A DNA stretch of 27,844 nt from Candidatus Gastranaerophilales bacterium (GCA_947630355.1 CANRHJ010000002.1:1-27844), one strand, 5' to 3'. Positions 8,498 through 16,927 are shown, counted from the first letter of the stretch. Program-made: numbers and translations. Notes: generated from the sequence alone by a model not told the origin.

Positions 8498-9343
8498 CTA
8501 TTGAAATTGTTTCATAATATCATACATAGTGCAATTATCACCTGATATTTCTTTTGCTTTTCTTATAACTTCATTAAATCTTTCTTCATAAGTGGGTCTT
8601 TCATTTTGATATAAAATTCCCGTAAATAACCCTTCAGGAGCAAACGCATATTTCATCGCATTTAATTTGTCCTTTCTGTCGTGTTCTTCGGGAACATTTC
8701 TTACTATTTCTTTTATTTTTTCAAAAGATGAAACTTTATTGTATTGAACACAAGGTGAAACAATATGGATAAATGAAAATCCTTTGTGTTTTAATCCTTC
8801 GGTTATTATATATTCCAGCTGTTTGATATCACCGGAATATCCTCTTGCCACATAAGATGCATTAAATGATAATGCCATTAAAACAGGATTTATTCTGTCT
8901 GCAGTCCAAGCATAAGGATTACATTTCGTAATTGTTCCTGTTCTTGATGTCGGAGAACATTGTCCTTTTGTCAACGCATATATTTCATTATCCATCATTA
9001 TATACGTAATATCGGGATTTTTTCTGCCTGCATGTATAAAATGATTTCCGCCTATACTTAACCCGTCACCGTCACCTCCTACCGCAATAACATTTATTTC
9101 CGGACGTGCCTGTTTTAAACCTATTGCGACCGGCAGCGCTCTGCCGTGTATAGTATGAAATCCGTATGTAGACGTAAAAAACGGAAATCTGCTTGAACAT
9201 CCTATTCCGGAAACTATTGCCGTTTCGTGCGTTTGATAATTCAATTCACACATTGACTTTTTCAAAGCAGCTAATACTGCGTGATTTCCGCATCCGGGAC
9301 ACCAAGACGGCTTAACTCTTCCTTTATAATCGCTTATTTCCAT
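8498..9343 (-). CDS. korB: 2-oxoacid:ferredoxin oxidoreductase, beta (TPP) subunit
   Basis: Thiamine diphosphate-binding subunit of a CoA-dependent, ferredoxin-reducing 2-oxoacid dehydrogenase. Within 281 aa are KPSWCPGCGNHAVL near residue 12, GIGCSSRFPFF, the TPP/Mg motif GDGDGLSIGGNHFIHAGRKN and NEIYALTKGQCSPTS. The length matches KorB/PorB. No ferredoxin domain is fused. The ribosome binding site GAGGTAA is 8 nt before the ATG and 16 bp separate it from korA. 2-Oxoglutarate is the usual substrate for this two-subunit layout, but branched-chain or other 2-oxoacids are equally compatible. Confidence 0.92.
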   Translation of the reverse strand: MEISDYKGRVKPSWCPGCGNHAVLAALKKSMCELNYQTHETAIVSGIGCSSRFPFFTSTYGFHTIHGRALPVAIGLKQARPEINVIAVGGDGDGLSIGGNHFIHAGRKNPDITYIMMDNEIYALTKGQCSPTSRTGTITKCNPYAWTADRINPVLMALSFNASYVARGYSGDIKQLEYIITEGLKHKGFSFIHIVSPCVQYNKVSSFEKIKEIVRNVPEEHDRKDKLNAMKYAFAPEGLFTGILYQNERPTYEERFNEVIRKAKEISGDNCTMYDIMKQFQ

Positions 9344-9359
9344 TTGTTATTACCTCTTT

Positions 9360-11150
9360 TTAAAAATGAGTATGTTTGTTTGTTGCCAAATCTCGTTTGC
9401 TGTTTTGCAAATCGTATACTTTTTTTATTTCTTCATATATTTCTTCGGGAGTAAAAGGAGTACCGTCATACTTTAAGAATTCCAATACTTCCGTACCCTT
9501 ATTTATATGAGTACATCTTTCTACAATTGTTGACTTGAATTGAGCATTGTAATTTGCCTCAATTACAATAATTACCTCTTTATTTTTTACAAAACTTTTT
9601 ATCCAATCGGTAGGCAAGGGATATAATGTTCTCGGATATAGTGCCTGAACATTTATATTTGCTTCTTTTGCTTTATCAATAGCTTCAAAAACAGCACCTG
9701 AAGTTGAACCCCAACTGATTATACCAATTGAAGCATTATCATCACCGTACGTTTTTGCTTTTGAAAACTCACCTGCAGCCGTTTCTAATTTTCTAAATCG
9801 TTTTTCGGTCATTTGTCTGTGTACATTAGGAGCCGGTGTGGGGGCATTTTCTTCAGTATGTTCCAAGCCGGTTATTACATGTTCGCCATACTTATCACCC
9901 GGCGAACTGATTGGAGATATACCGCTTGGTGTATCTTCATATCTGTTATACTCTTTACCTTCTTTTAAATCTGGTTTCTTTCTGTTTACTATTTTTAATT
10001 TATCAAAATCAATCAAATCTACGCATTCTCTTCTGGGGCCCAATGAAGCATCCGATAAGATTATTACGGGTACTTGATATTGTTCAGCGAAATTAAATGC
10101 ATTTATTGTTTGGTAAAAACAATCAGATACATTCATAGGTGCCAATACGATTTTCGGACAATCACCATGCGTGCCGTACATAGCTGCGAATAAATCACTT
10201 TGTTCTGTTTTTGTCGGAACTCCCGTGCTTGGTCCGCATCTTTGTACATCAGCTATTACAACCGGTATTTCTGCCATAGATGCAAGTCCTATAGCCTCCT
10301 GCATTAACGAAAATCCCGGACCCGATGTCGCTGTCATTGATTTTACTCCGCCGTATGATGCGCCTAAAGCATAGTTTATTGCAGCAATTTCATCCTCGCA
10401 TTGTATCATTTTCCCGCCTAATTTAGGCAATTCTTTTGCAAGCCATTCCATTATCTCCGTTGCAGGCGTTATAGGATATCCGGAAAAGAATCTGCACCCC
10501 GCAGCTAAAGCCGCAAGACCTATTGCCTCGTTTCCGGACATTATCAGTTTTGCACCCGTTGATTTTATCTGCGCTTTCTCATATTTATCTTTTCTTGTTA
10601 ATTGCTCTTGTGCGTATTTTTTACCTGCATTTAAAGCCTTTTTGTTTACTTCAATAATATCTTTGGATTTTAATTTATATCTTAACTCTATATCATTTAA
10701 TATTTGTTCTTCCAAATGCAGATTTTTTAATAATTCCACAACAATTCCGAGCGCAGCCATATTTCTCGATCTGGCAGAATTTACTTCATTTGCTATATCC
10801 GCCAGCGGAATTCCGTATATTACTATATCTTCACGTGTCTGTTTTAATTCCTTTACCAAATTACTGTCATATATTACTATCCCTTCGGGTTTAACAGCAT
10901 TCATACATTCATATATTGTATCTTCATCCAAACATACCAATATATCGGTTTCACCTGTTGCCGTAAGAGCCTGATGCTCACTTATCCTTAATGTATAATA
11001 ACATTTACCGTCACCTCTTATCTCGGACGGAAACGCTCTGTATGTTGTTACATAATACCCTTTTCTAGCAGTCGCATACGACAATATATCACCGGAACTT
11101 ATTATTCCTTGTCCCGATGTACCGGTTATTTTTATTTTTATATCCTTCAT
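9360..11150 (-). CDS. korA: 2-oxoacid:ferredoxin oxidoreductase, fused gamma-alpha subunit
   Basis: 596 aa. Residues 1-185 are the gamma domain (GTSGQGIISSGDIL, then TYRAFPSEIRGDGKC); from about 200 to 575 is the alpha (pyrimidine-binding) domain with GYPITPATEIMEWLA, CEDEIAAINYALGASYGGVK and TATSGPGFSLMQEAIGLASM. The gamma-alpha fusion is the common KorA form in bacteria. With KorB it decarboxylates a 2-oxoacid to acyl-CoA, CO2 and reduced ferredoxin, or runs in reverse. It heads the operon korA-korB-VKOR-queH. Only a purine-rich AAGAAG stretch precedes the ATG. An aminotransferase gene ends 78 bp upstream on the same strand, which fits supply of the 2-oxoacid. Confidence 0.93.
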   Translation of the reverse strand: MKDIKIKITGTSGQGIISSGDILSYATARKGYYVTTYRAFPSEIRGDGKCYYTLRISEHQALTATGETDILVCLDEDTIYECMNAVKPEGIVIYDSNLVKELKQTREDIVIYGIPLADIANEVNSARSRNMAALGIVVELLKNLHLEEQILNDIELRYKLKSKDIIEVNKKALNAGKKYAQEQLTRKDKYEKAQIKSTGAKLIMSGNEAIGLAALAAGCRFFSGYPITPATEIMEWLAKELPKLGGKMIQCEDEIAAINYALGASYGGVKSMTATSGPGFSLMQEAIGLASMAEIPVVIADVQRCGPSTGVPTKTEQSDLFAAMYGTHGDCPKIVLAPMNVSDCFYQTINAFNFAEQYQVPVIILSDASLGPRRECVDLIDFDKLKIVNRKKPDLKEGKEYNRYEDTPSGISPISSPGDKYGEHVITGLEHTEENAPTPAPNVHRQMTEKRFRKLETAAGEFSKAKTYGDDNASIGIISWGSTSGAVFEAIDKAKEANINVQALYPRTLYPLPTDWIKSFVKNKEVIIVIEANYNAQFKSTIVERCTHINKGTEVLEFLKYDGTPFTPEEIYEEIKKVYDLQNSKRDLATNKHTHF

Positions 11151-11201
11151 GTTTTCTTCTTCTTTCTTTTTTAATTTTATTACTAAAACATCAAAGACAG
11201 A

Positions 11202-11216
11202 AATTATTTAATAATT
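11202..11216. promoter_or_regulatory. AT-only palindrome upstream of korA
   Basis: AATTATT-T-AATAATT is a perfect inverted repeat between the aminotransferase stop and korA. It could be an operator or the base of a weak hairpin, but with no G or C in the arms chance is a fair explanation. Confidence 0.25.
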
Positions 11217-11228
11217 CTATATCAGGTA

Positions 11229-12410
11229 TTATATTTCCCCGAGTGCCTCCGCTAAACGTTTAATACCTGTTTCAATAGTTTTTTCATCGGCATTCGTATA
11301 GTTTAATCTTAATGTGTTTACTTTATCCGGCTTTACATAAAAAGGATGTCCGGGTACAAATGCAACCTTTTTTGCTATCGCCTTATCAAACAGCTTTAGT
11401 ACATCAGAACCCTCTTTCAACGTTACCCACGTAAACATTCCCCCTTTCGGATGTGTAAACTTAATTTCTTTGGGGAAATTATCCTCCATTGATTTTACCA
11501 TAGCCGCTGCTTGTGATTTATATAATTTCTTTATTTTTGCTATATGAGCATCCAAATCATTATTATATAAATAATCTGAAATTAAATACTGCCCAAATAT
11601 ATTTGAATGCAAATCAGATGCCTGTTTTGCGGTTTCAGCCATTTTTATTATCTCTTTATTCGCTATTATATACCCTAATCTCATGCCGGGCGTTACTATT
11701 TTTGAAAATGAGCCTAAGTAAACATTCTTTTCGCTTTCATTCATACCGATATAAGGTATTCTTTCACCATCTTCAAACCTGAGTTCGCCGTAGGGATCAT
11801 CTTGAATTAGTATCATGTCTTCATCTTTTATTAAGTCAAAAACTTTTTTCCTGTTCTCTTGTGTATAGGTAAGTCCCGTCGGATTTTGAAAGTTAGGTAT
11901 TAAATACGCCGCTTTGGGCTTATATGTCTTAAGGGTATTTTTTAAATCTTCAAGGTCCAATCCGTCATCGTTTAATTTTGTTTGTACAAAATTAGCTCTG
12001 AACATGCAGAATGACTGTAACAATCCTAAATATGAAGGTTTTTCTACCATCACATTATCACCTTCATTTATAAAAATTTTACCTAATAAATCCAATGCCT
12101 GCTGCGAACCGGTTGTAATTATTACGTTATCAATCGTAATATTCATTCCCCAAATTCTTTTATATCTGTCAACAATATACTGCCTTAAACTGTCAAGTCC
12201 CATTGTTGTTGAATATTGATATATTTTGGCTCCGTATTTGTCTGCAATTCTGTTCATTGACACTTTTAACGCTTCCTGAGGAAATGATATCGGATTAGGC
12301 AAACCTCCAGCAAACGATATTATCTCAGAATTCTGCGTTACTTTTAAAATCTCTCTTATAAATGATGACGGTGTATTTTTTATCCGTTCCGAAAAATATT
12401 TTTCAAACAT
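11229..12410 (-). CDS. PLP-dependent aminotransferase (LysN/2-aminoadipate transaminase-like, class I/II)
   Basis: 393 aa, fold type I aminotransferase transferring amino groups between amino acids and 2-oxoglutarate. Landmarks are ISFAGGLPNPISFP at residues 31-44, ITTGSQQALDLLGKIF near 100, FQNPTG (N176), QDDPYGEL (D204) and the Schiff-base lysine K237 in GSFSKIVTPGMRLGYI. The GGLP N-terminal motif and overall pattern are those of the LysN/AraT/MocR-like broad-specificity enzymes. The start is supported by AAGGA 9 nt upstream. The gene lies between an amino-acid-type EamA transporter (47 bp upstream) and korA (78 bp downstream), which suggests amino-acid breakdown. Exact substrates cannot be assigned. 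Confidence 0.88.
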   Translation of the reverse strand: MFEKYFSERIKNTPSSFIREILKVTQNSEIISFAGGLPNPISFPQEALKVSMNRIADKYGAKIYQYSTTMGLDSLRQYIVDRYKRIWGMNITIDNVIITTGSQQALDLLGKIFINEGDNVMVEKPSYLGLLQSFCMFRANFVQTKLNDDGLDLEDLKNTLKTYKPKAAYLIPNFQNPTGLTYTQENRKKVFDLIKDEDMILIQDDPYGELRFEDGERIPYIGMNESEKNVYLGSFSKIVTPGMRLGYIIANKEIIKMAETAKQASDLHSNIFGQYLISDYLYNNDLDAHIAKIKKLYKSQAAAMVKSMEDNFPKEIKFTHPKGGMFTWVTLKEGSDVLKLFDKAIAKKVAFVPGHPFYVKPDKVNTLRLNYTNADEKTIETGIKRLAEALGEI

Positions 12411-12439
12411 ATTATATTCCTTAACTCCCCTTCATATAT

Positions 12440-12467
12440 AATATAACAAATCTTATTTTATTGTAAA
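12440..12467 (-). promoter_or_regulatory. Promoter of the aminotransferase gene
   Basis: TTTACA (12467-12462, 5 of 6 matches to TTGACA) and TATATT (12445-12440) stand 16 bp apart on the minus strand. The -35 box lies across the last codons of the upstream EamA gene, so the aminotransferase can be expressed separately from it. Confidence 0.55.
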
Positions 12468-13354
12468 TTTATATTTTGTTTTTGCCGGCTGACTACTATG
12501 GTATAAACTCCCGATAATATCATTATAATTCCCGCTGTTATTCTTAATGTCAGCTCCTCATTGAACAATGTAACGCCTATTACTATTGCCGTTAAAGGTT
12601 CAAGTGCACCTAAAATTGCCGTTAAAGTCGGACCTGTTAACTTTATTGCTATTGTTATAGTTTCTATGGAAATTATTGTAGGGAATATTGCCAAACCAAA
12701 CAGTAATACCCACAATATCGGCTTCTCCGGCAGCTGTAGTTCAGTACACATCCTTAAATTTACTATATACACGCTTAAACCGAACAACATGACGTAAAAA
12801 TTGAATTTTACTCTGTTTATATGACTTATTGTCTTATTCGTTTTCACCCCGACAATATATAGTGCATATACCAATGCGGATATAAATACGGCAATTAAAC
12901 CGTGTATATTTAAATTACCTTTTAAATTCCCGTTATAGAGCAGTACTATGCCTATTGAGGTTAATATTATTGAACATATGGCTGATTTGGTTATTTTTTC
13001 TTTGAAAAAAATACTCATTATAACTGCCACGATTACGGGATAAATAAATAATATTGTGCATGCTATTCCCGCATCTATATACCTGAAACTTTCAAACAGT
13101 GTTACGGACGAAAATGAAAATAATAATCCCATTACAATTAAAGGCAGTACTTCATTTTTATGAAGTTTTAACGACTTCTTTTTTATATACTTCGCGATTA
13201 TAAAGTATACTATTACCGCAATAAAATATCTGTAAAATAATACCGAATTTACTCCAATTCCATGCCTAAATAACGGAATTGCGAACAGAGGATTTGTTCC
13301 GTAGCTTGCAGCGGCTATTGAACCGTATATTACTCCTTTTAACAGCTTATTCAT
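12458..13354 (-). CDS. EamA/DMT-family transporter
   Basis: 298 aa made of two similar halves of five hydrophobic helices each (EamA duplication), with a short positively charged C terminus. Typical features are AAASYGTNPLFAIPLF in the first helix, NSVLFYRYFIAVIVYFI in the second and LGALEPLTAIVIGVTLFNEELT near the end of the second half. Members of this drug/metabolite superfamily mostly export amino acids or related metabolites across the inner membrane; the substrate here is unknown. GAGGTAAGA precedes the ATG. The neighbouring aminotransferase makes an amino-acid link plausible. Confidence 0.9.
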   Translation of the reverse strand: MNKLLKGVIYGSIAAASYGTNPLFAIPLFRHGIGVNSVLFYRYFIAVIVYFIIAKYIKKKSLKLHKNEVLPLIVMGLLFSFSSVTLFESFRYIDAGIACTILFIYPVIVAVIMSIFFKEKITKSAICSIILTSIGIVLLYNGNLKGNLNIHGLIAVFISALVYALYIVGVKTNKTISHINRVKFNFYVMLFGLSVYIVNLRMCTELQLPEKPILWVLLFGLAIFPTIISIETITIAIKLTGPTLTAILGALEPLTAIVIGVTLFNEELTLRITAGIIMILSGVYTIVVSRQKQNINLQ

Positions 13355-13370
13355 TCTTACCTCAAGTGCT

Positions 13371-13389
13371 AAGTTAACTTAAAATTAAC
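13371..13389. promoter_or_regulatory. Palindromes upstream of the EamA gene
   Basis: AAGTTAACTT (13371-13380) is a perfect 10-bp palindrome, and its GTTAA pairs again with TTAAC at 13385-13389. It lies 16-35 bp before the EamA start codon, where a regulator could bind. No known regulator site is recognised. Confidence 0.3.
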
Positions 13390-13463
13390 CAAAAATCAAT
13401 CTGTAATTACATATTGTATTTTAACGCGCCGAAATTTTTCCGTTTTATCATAATAATTTTTTT

Positions 13464-13492
13464 CGGACAATTTACATTCCGTAATGTATAAT
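13464..13492 (+). promoter_or_regulatory. Promoter of nth, apparently giving a leaderless transcript
   Basis: CGGACA (13464-13469) and TATAAT (13487-13492) are 17 bp apart. The expected transcription start, 7 nt after the -10 box, is 13499, exactly the A of an in-frame ATG. There is no ribosome binding site before this ATG. Confidence 0.6.
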
Positions 13493-13498
13493 AATTTT

Positions 13499-14164
13499 AT
13501 GATTAAAAATTTTAAAAATATTATCAGCGGGATAAAAAAAATGAATTTACCCCAAAGCGAATTCGTAAAGTTTATGGAAGATATTCATGATCCTTTCATT
13601 GTTCTTATTGCCTGCATTTTATCATTAAGAACAAATGATAAAACCACTTACCCCGCAACAATGAGAATGCTTAAACTGGGAAAAACACCTCAAGATTTCC
13701 TTTCCGTTTCACTTGAAGATTTAGAAAAAGCAATTTACCCCGTAGGTTTTTATAAAAATAAAGCCAAACAAATTCTGGATATTGCCAATGAACTTTTCTT
13801 TAATCACGAAAGTATTGTTCCGAAAGAAATTGATGAATTGATTAAATTTAAAGGGGTGGGGAGGAAAACGGCAAACCTTGTTCAATCCAAAGGATATGGA
13901 CTTGCGGGTATTTGTGTGGATGTTCATGTCCACAGAATTTCCAACCGTTTAGGTCTTGTCTGCACCAAAACGCCCGAAGAAACGGAGTTTGCTTTAAAAT
14001 CAAATTTACCCAAAAACTGCTGGAGCGAAATTAATACTTTGTTTGTAACACTCGGACAGAATATATGTAAGCCTGCAAAGCCCGATTGCTCTAAATGTTC
14101 ACTTTGCAAATATTGTAAATTTTATATGGATAAATTAATTTTGTCCGAAAAGATTTCGCACTAA
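13499..14164 (+). CDS. nth: Endonuclease III (DNA glycosylase/AP lyase)
   Basis: Base-excision repair enzyme removing oxidised pyrimidines. I place the start at ATG 13499 (MIKNF, 221 aa) rather than the more upstream in-frame ATG at 13484, because the -10 promoter box covers the first codons of the longer form. The helix-hairpin-helix FKGVGRKTANLV contains the catalytic lysine, and the catalytic aspartate follows in CVDVHVHRI. The C-terminal 4Fe-4S ligands C-X6-C-X2-C-X5-C are intact (ICKPAKPDCSKCSLCKYC), with one extra cysteine in the last loop. The segment usually reading LLSAQATD in E. coli is ILSLRTND here, so the intercalating Gln is replaced by Arg, as in the archaeal-like subtype. The stop overlaps the convergent SEC-C gene by 4 bp. 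Confidence 0.92.
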   Translation: MIKNFKNIISGIKKMNLPQSEFVKFMEDIHDPFIVLIACILSLRTNDKTTYPATMRMLKLGKTPQDFLSVSLEDLEKAIYPVGFYKNKAKQILDIANELFFNHESIVPKEIDELIKFKGVGRKTANLVQSKGYGLAGICVDVHVHRISNRLGLVCTKTPEETEFALKSNLPKNCWSEINTLFVTLGQNICKPAKPDCSKCSLCKYCKFYMDKLILSEKISH

Positions 14165-15471
14165 ATATTTTTCAGCATACAACAATTTTTATATTTTTTG
14201 CCGCTTCCGCACGGGCATTTATCGTTTCTGCCCACATTTGAATAATCAATGTTTTCTTTTTGTTTATTATCTTCTTTTTGAGTTACGGTACTCATCATTT
14301 GTTCAAATATCTTTGATGAATATAAAACACTTGCAGATGAAAATATCTTTTTTTCTGTTGAATCCTGTTTATAGTAGTTAAGAAGTTCTTCCAATGTATA
14401 ATTCGTTTGAAGAATTTCGTTTGTTCTCTCAGTAAAATTTGCATATTTTCCCGCAACACGTCTTATTATATTTGCATTAACCTTATCATTTTCAAGAAAA
14501 CTTTTTACACAATCTTTATATCCTTGAATTTCTTTATAATCTTGAACCTCATATATCTTGCAAAATGTCTGATAGAAAGGTAAAACAAATAATCCCAGTT
14601 CTTTATCATATATTATTCCGATATCATAAACACTTGAATGCGACGAAAAACCTTCTAACGACTTTTCCATAAAATCGGAATATGAATTCTTAAAATCTTC
14701 AACGGTAAAATATCTGTTATTGTCCACTTGATGTATATTTGCCTCAATTTCCGATTTCTCGGGCATAACACCTTCATCACAATATACGTTAAACATATTA
14801 ATTAAGTTGTCTGCATATATATTTGTTGATATTACTTCGTCCTTGCCAAAACATTCCTGAAACTTAACAAAAAAGTCCTTTACGGTTTTTTCTATTTGTT
14901 CCTGCTTTTTAGGATTTTCTTCATAAGCATCTTCGGGTCTTTCTATTATTTTTGCTATGGCATATTTATAGACTTCTTCCTTATTTATACTTGATATCAC
15001 ATTTGATATTTCAAGAAGATAATATTCATCTTTCATAGGAAATATCCTGCATTGAGCATATTGTCCGGGCGTAATCCCCCTAAAATTATTCATTTTTACC
15101 AAGGATAGAATTTTGTACATTTTTTCATTTATCAAATTATACATTTCAAATCCGCTGCTTAAAACTCTTCTTATTTCAAATACCGATGAAAATGATTTTG
15201 ATAAAGCATTTAATATTTCAATTTCTTCTTTACTTAAATCTTTATTTTTTTCTTCAAAAATTTGTATAATATTTTTCTTCTCTGATGTCAGCCTTCGTTC
15301 GAAAATATAAGGAATTATAAGAGCCTGCATTGAAATTTTATCCGCATTTTTTGCAGATACAGATGTTAAATATTCTTCAAAATCCGGTTTTACGATTTCA
15401 TCGTTAACCGTAAAATTCATCAGCTTTGTTATTGTATCCGAGATAATTGATAATTTTTCTATTACTGACAT
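14161..15471 (-). CDS. SEC-C motif protein of unknown function
   Basis: 436 aa. Only the last 26 residues are recognisable: a SEC-C zinc motif (GRNDKCPCGSGKKYKNCC) like that at the end of SecA, which binds zinc and contacts partners such as SecB or the ribosome. The first 400 residues are charged, mostly helical and match nothing I know. There is no signal peptide, so it is cytoplasmic. It overlaps pgeF by 10 bp at its start and nth by 4 bp at its end (convergent), the last gene of the TPR-lgt-mlaD-upp-pgeF series. SEC-C proteins often act as adaptors; nothing firmer can be said. Confidence 0.82.
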   Translation of the reverse strand: MSVIEKLSIISDTITKLMNFTVNDEIVKPDFEEYLTSVSAKNADKISMQALIIPYIFERRLTSEKKNIIQIFEEKNKDLSKEEIEILNALSKSFSSVFEIRRVLSSGFEMYNLINEKMYKILSLVKMNNFRGITPGQYAQCRIFPMKDEYYLLEISNVISSINKEEVYKYAIAKIIERPEDAYEENPKKQEQIEKTVKDFFVKFQECFGKDEVISTNIYADNLINMFNVYCDEGVMPEKSEIEANIHQVDNNRYFTVEDFKNSYSDFMEKSLEGFSSHSSVYDIGIIYDKELGLFVLPFYQTFCKIYEVQDYKEIQGYKDCVKSFLENDKVNANIIRRVAGKYANFTERTNEILQTNYTLEELLNYYKQDSTEKKIFSSASVLYSSKIFEQMMSTVTQKEDNKQKENIDYSNVGRNDKCPCGSGKKYKNCCMLKNI

Positions 15472-16265
15472 ATCTGTCCCCTTTTTATTTTTACAACAGC
15501 GGAATGTCTTGCTGTTTTTCCTTGCTCTTTTCTATATGAAAAAAATATATCAGACATACAGCATGTGCAATAGCTACAAATGTCTATATTTTCAACACCT
15601 GTTTTTCTTAATTGATTTTCGTTTAACATTTTTAAATCAATATAATACTTTTCACCTTTTTTGGAATAAACATTATTTTTGTCTGATACATTTATTCGGT
15701 CTGAGGTTTTTTCTTCGTTACGGATTGAATACTCTTTTTTATCGGCGATTAATTTATTAAATACATCTTCGTTTGTTTCAAAACAGCACTTGCCGATACA
15801 AGGCCCGATTAAAGCAGTTATATTCTCGGGATTTATTCCCATTTCTTTTTTCATTTTTACTACGGTTTTTGATGATATTTCAGATGCCGTTCCGCGCCAG
15901 CCGGCATGAATTATTCCGCCGGAATTTGTTGTTTTATCATACAATATTATCGGGACGCAATCTGCAAAATTCATTATAAATAAGGTATCCGGAATATTTG
16001 ATATTAATGCATCAGTGTTATCATAAAATGTATTATCATCATTAATTATGCTGATATTGTCCGAATGAACCTGATTTGCGGTTATAATATCTTTAACATT
16101 AAGTTTATTCTTTAATATCTCTCTGTTCAATAATGCTTCATTATTCAAATCCGGTCTGTCTTTTGGAGTTAATACAAACTCGCGTGTAGTAAAAAAACAG
16201 TCATAATCACTTAAAAGTGACGACTTTAATATTTTTTTACCTTCAAATTCTTCAAAATAAAACAT
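15462..16265 (-). CDS. pgeF: YfiH/LACC1-family purine nucleoside phosphorylase (PgeF)
   Basis: 267 aa. Members of this family, long called polyphenol oxidase or laccase-domain proteins, are zinc enzymes with adenosine and inosine phosphorylase/deaminase activity; YfiH of E. coli also corrects misincorporated residues in peptidoglycan precursors. The metal site is intact: NQVHSDN, NFADCVPIILYD and GIIHAGWRGT supply the His-Cys-His set, followed by GPCIGKCCFE. The C terminus has the family's CSYCTCC and FFSYRKEQGKTARHSAVV. One base is shared with upp upstream, giving a small nucleobase-salvage pair, and 10 bp with the SEC-C gene downstream. Confidence 0.9.
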   Translation of the reverse strand: MFYFEEFEGKKILKSSLLSDYDCFFTTREFVLTPKDRPDLNNEALLNREILKNKLNVKDIITANQVHSDNISIINDDNTFYDNTDALISNIPDTLFIMNFADCVPIILYDKTTNSGGIIHAGWRGTASEISSKTVVKMKKEMGINPENITALIGPCIGKCCFETNEDVFNKLIADKKEYSIRNEEKTSDRINVSDKNNVYSKKGEKYYIDLKMLNENQLRKTGVENIDICSYCTCCMSDIFFSYRKEQGKTARHSAVVKIKRGQICQ

Positions 16266-16927
16266 TAATTTTCTACCGTATTAAAAATTCTGTCTCCCGC
16301 ATCACCTAAGCCGGGAAGAATATATCCGTTATTATTGAGACTTTTATCTATGCTTGCGGTAACTATTTTAACATCAGGATAGTTGGTTGTAACATTATCA
16401 AGTCCTTCAGGTGCACTTATAAGGCTTATAAACCTTATATTTTTTTGAGGTACATTTTTAGCCGTAAACAGTTTGATTGCATCTATAGCGGTATTCCCTG
16501 TCGCAAGCATCGGATCAAGTATAAATATAATCTTATTTTCAGGTTTTTCAAGTTCAACGGGAATTTTATTATAATACCAAACCGGTTTTAAGGTATCTTC
16601 ATCGCGGTACATTCCTATATGACGTACCGATGCAAACGGCATTATTTCATTTGCTATATCGGAGAATATCAAGCCTGCACGCAATATCGGTACTATTATT
16701 ATTTCTTTTTCGGAATTTATTTTTTGGCATTTGCACGTTTCTAAAGGTGTATTTATAATACATTCCTGTAATTCAAGGTCTTCTGATGCTTTATAAAACA
16801 ATAAATATGTTATCCTTCTTATTGCATTTCTAAAAACCTCCGCAGTTGTATTCTTATCGCGTATTATACTTAAATTATGACAACACAACGGATGATTTAC
16901 CACAAATACATTCTTATAATTAATCAT
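16265..16927 (-). CDS. upp: Uracil phosphoribosyltransferase
   Basis: Pyrimidine salvage: uracil + PRPP to UMP, cytoplasmic. The 220-aa protein contains PILRAGLIFSDIANEIMPFA, HIGMYRDEDTLKPVWYYNK, the PRPP-binding loop ILDPMLATGNTA and the C-terminal uracil-site GYILPGLGDAGDRIFNT. It is about 10 residues longer than most Upp proteins, with an N terminus that has two adjacent cysteines (LCCH). It overlaps mlaD by 8 bp and shares one base with pgeF, so it sits inside an operon rather than under its own promoter. Confidence 0.94.
   Translation of the reverse strand: MINYKNVFVVNHPLCCHNLSIIRDKNTTAEVFRNAIRRITYLLFYKASEDLELQECIINTPLETCKCQKINSEKEIIIVPILRAGLIFSDIANEIMPFASVRHIGMYRDEDTLKPVWYYNKIPVELEKPENKIIFILDPMLATGNTAIDAIKLFTAKNVPQKNIRFISLISAPEGLDNVTTNYPDVKIVTASIDKSLNNNGYILPGLGDAGDRIFNTVEN

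Noticed and set aside
10642..10974. 110-aa plus-strand ORF inside korA
   Set aside because: It is opposite a well-conserved gamma domain, has no ribosome site and no family resemblance; a shadow of korA.
13484..13498. Upstream ATG as start of nth
   Set aside because: The TATAAT box at 13487-13492 covers these codons and a better-placed ATG follows at 13499.
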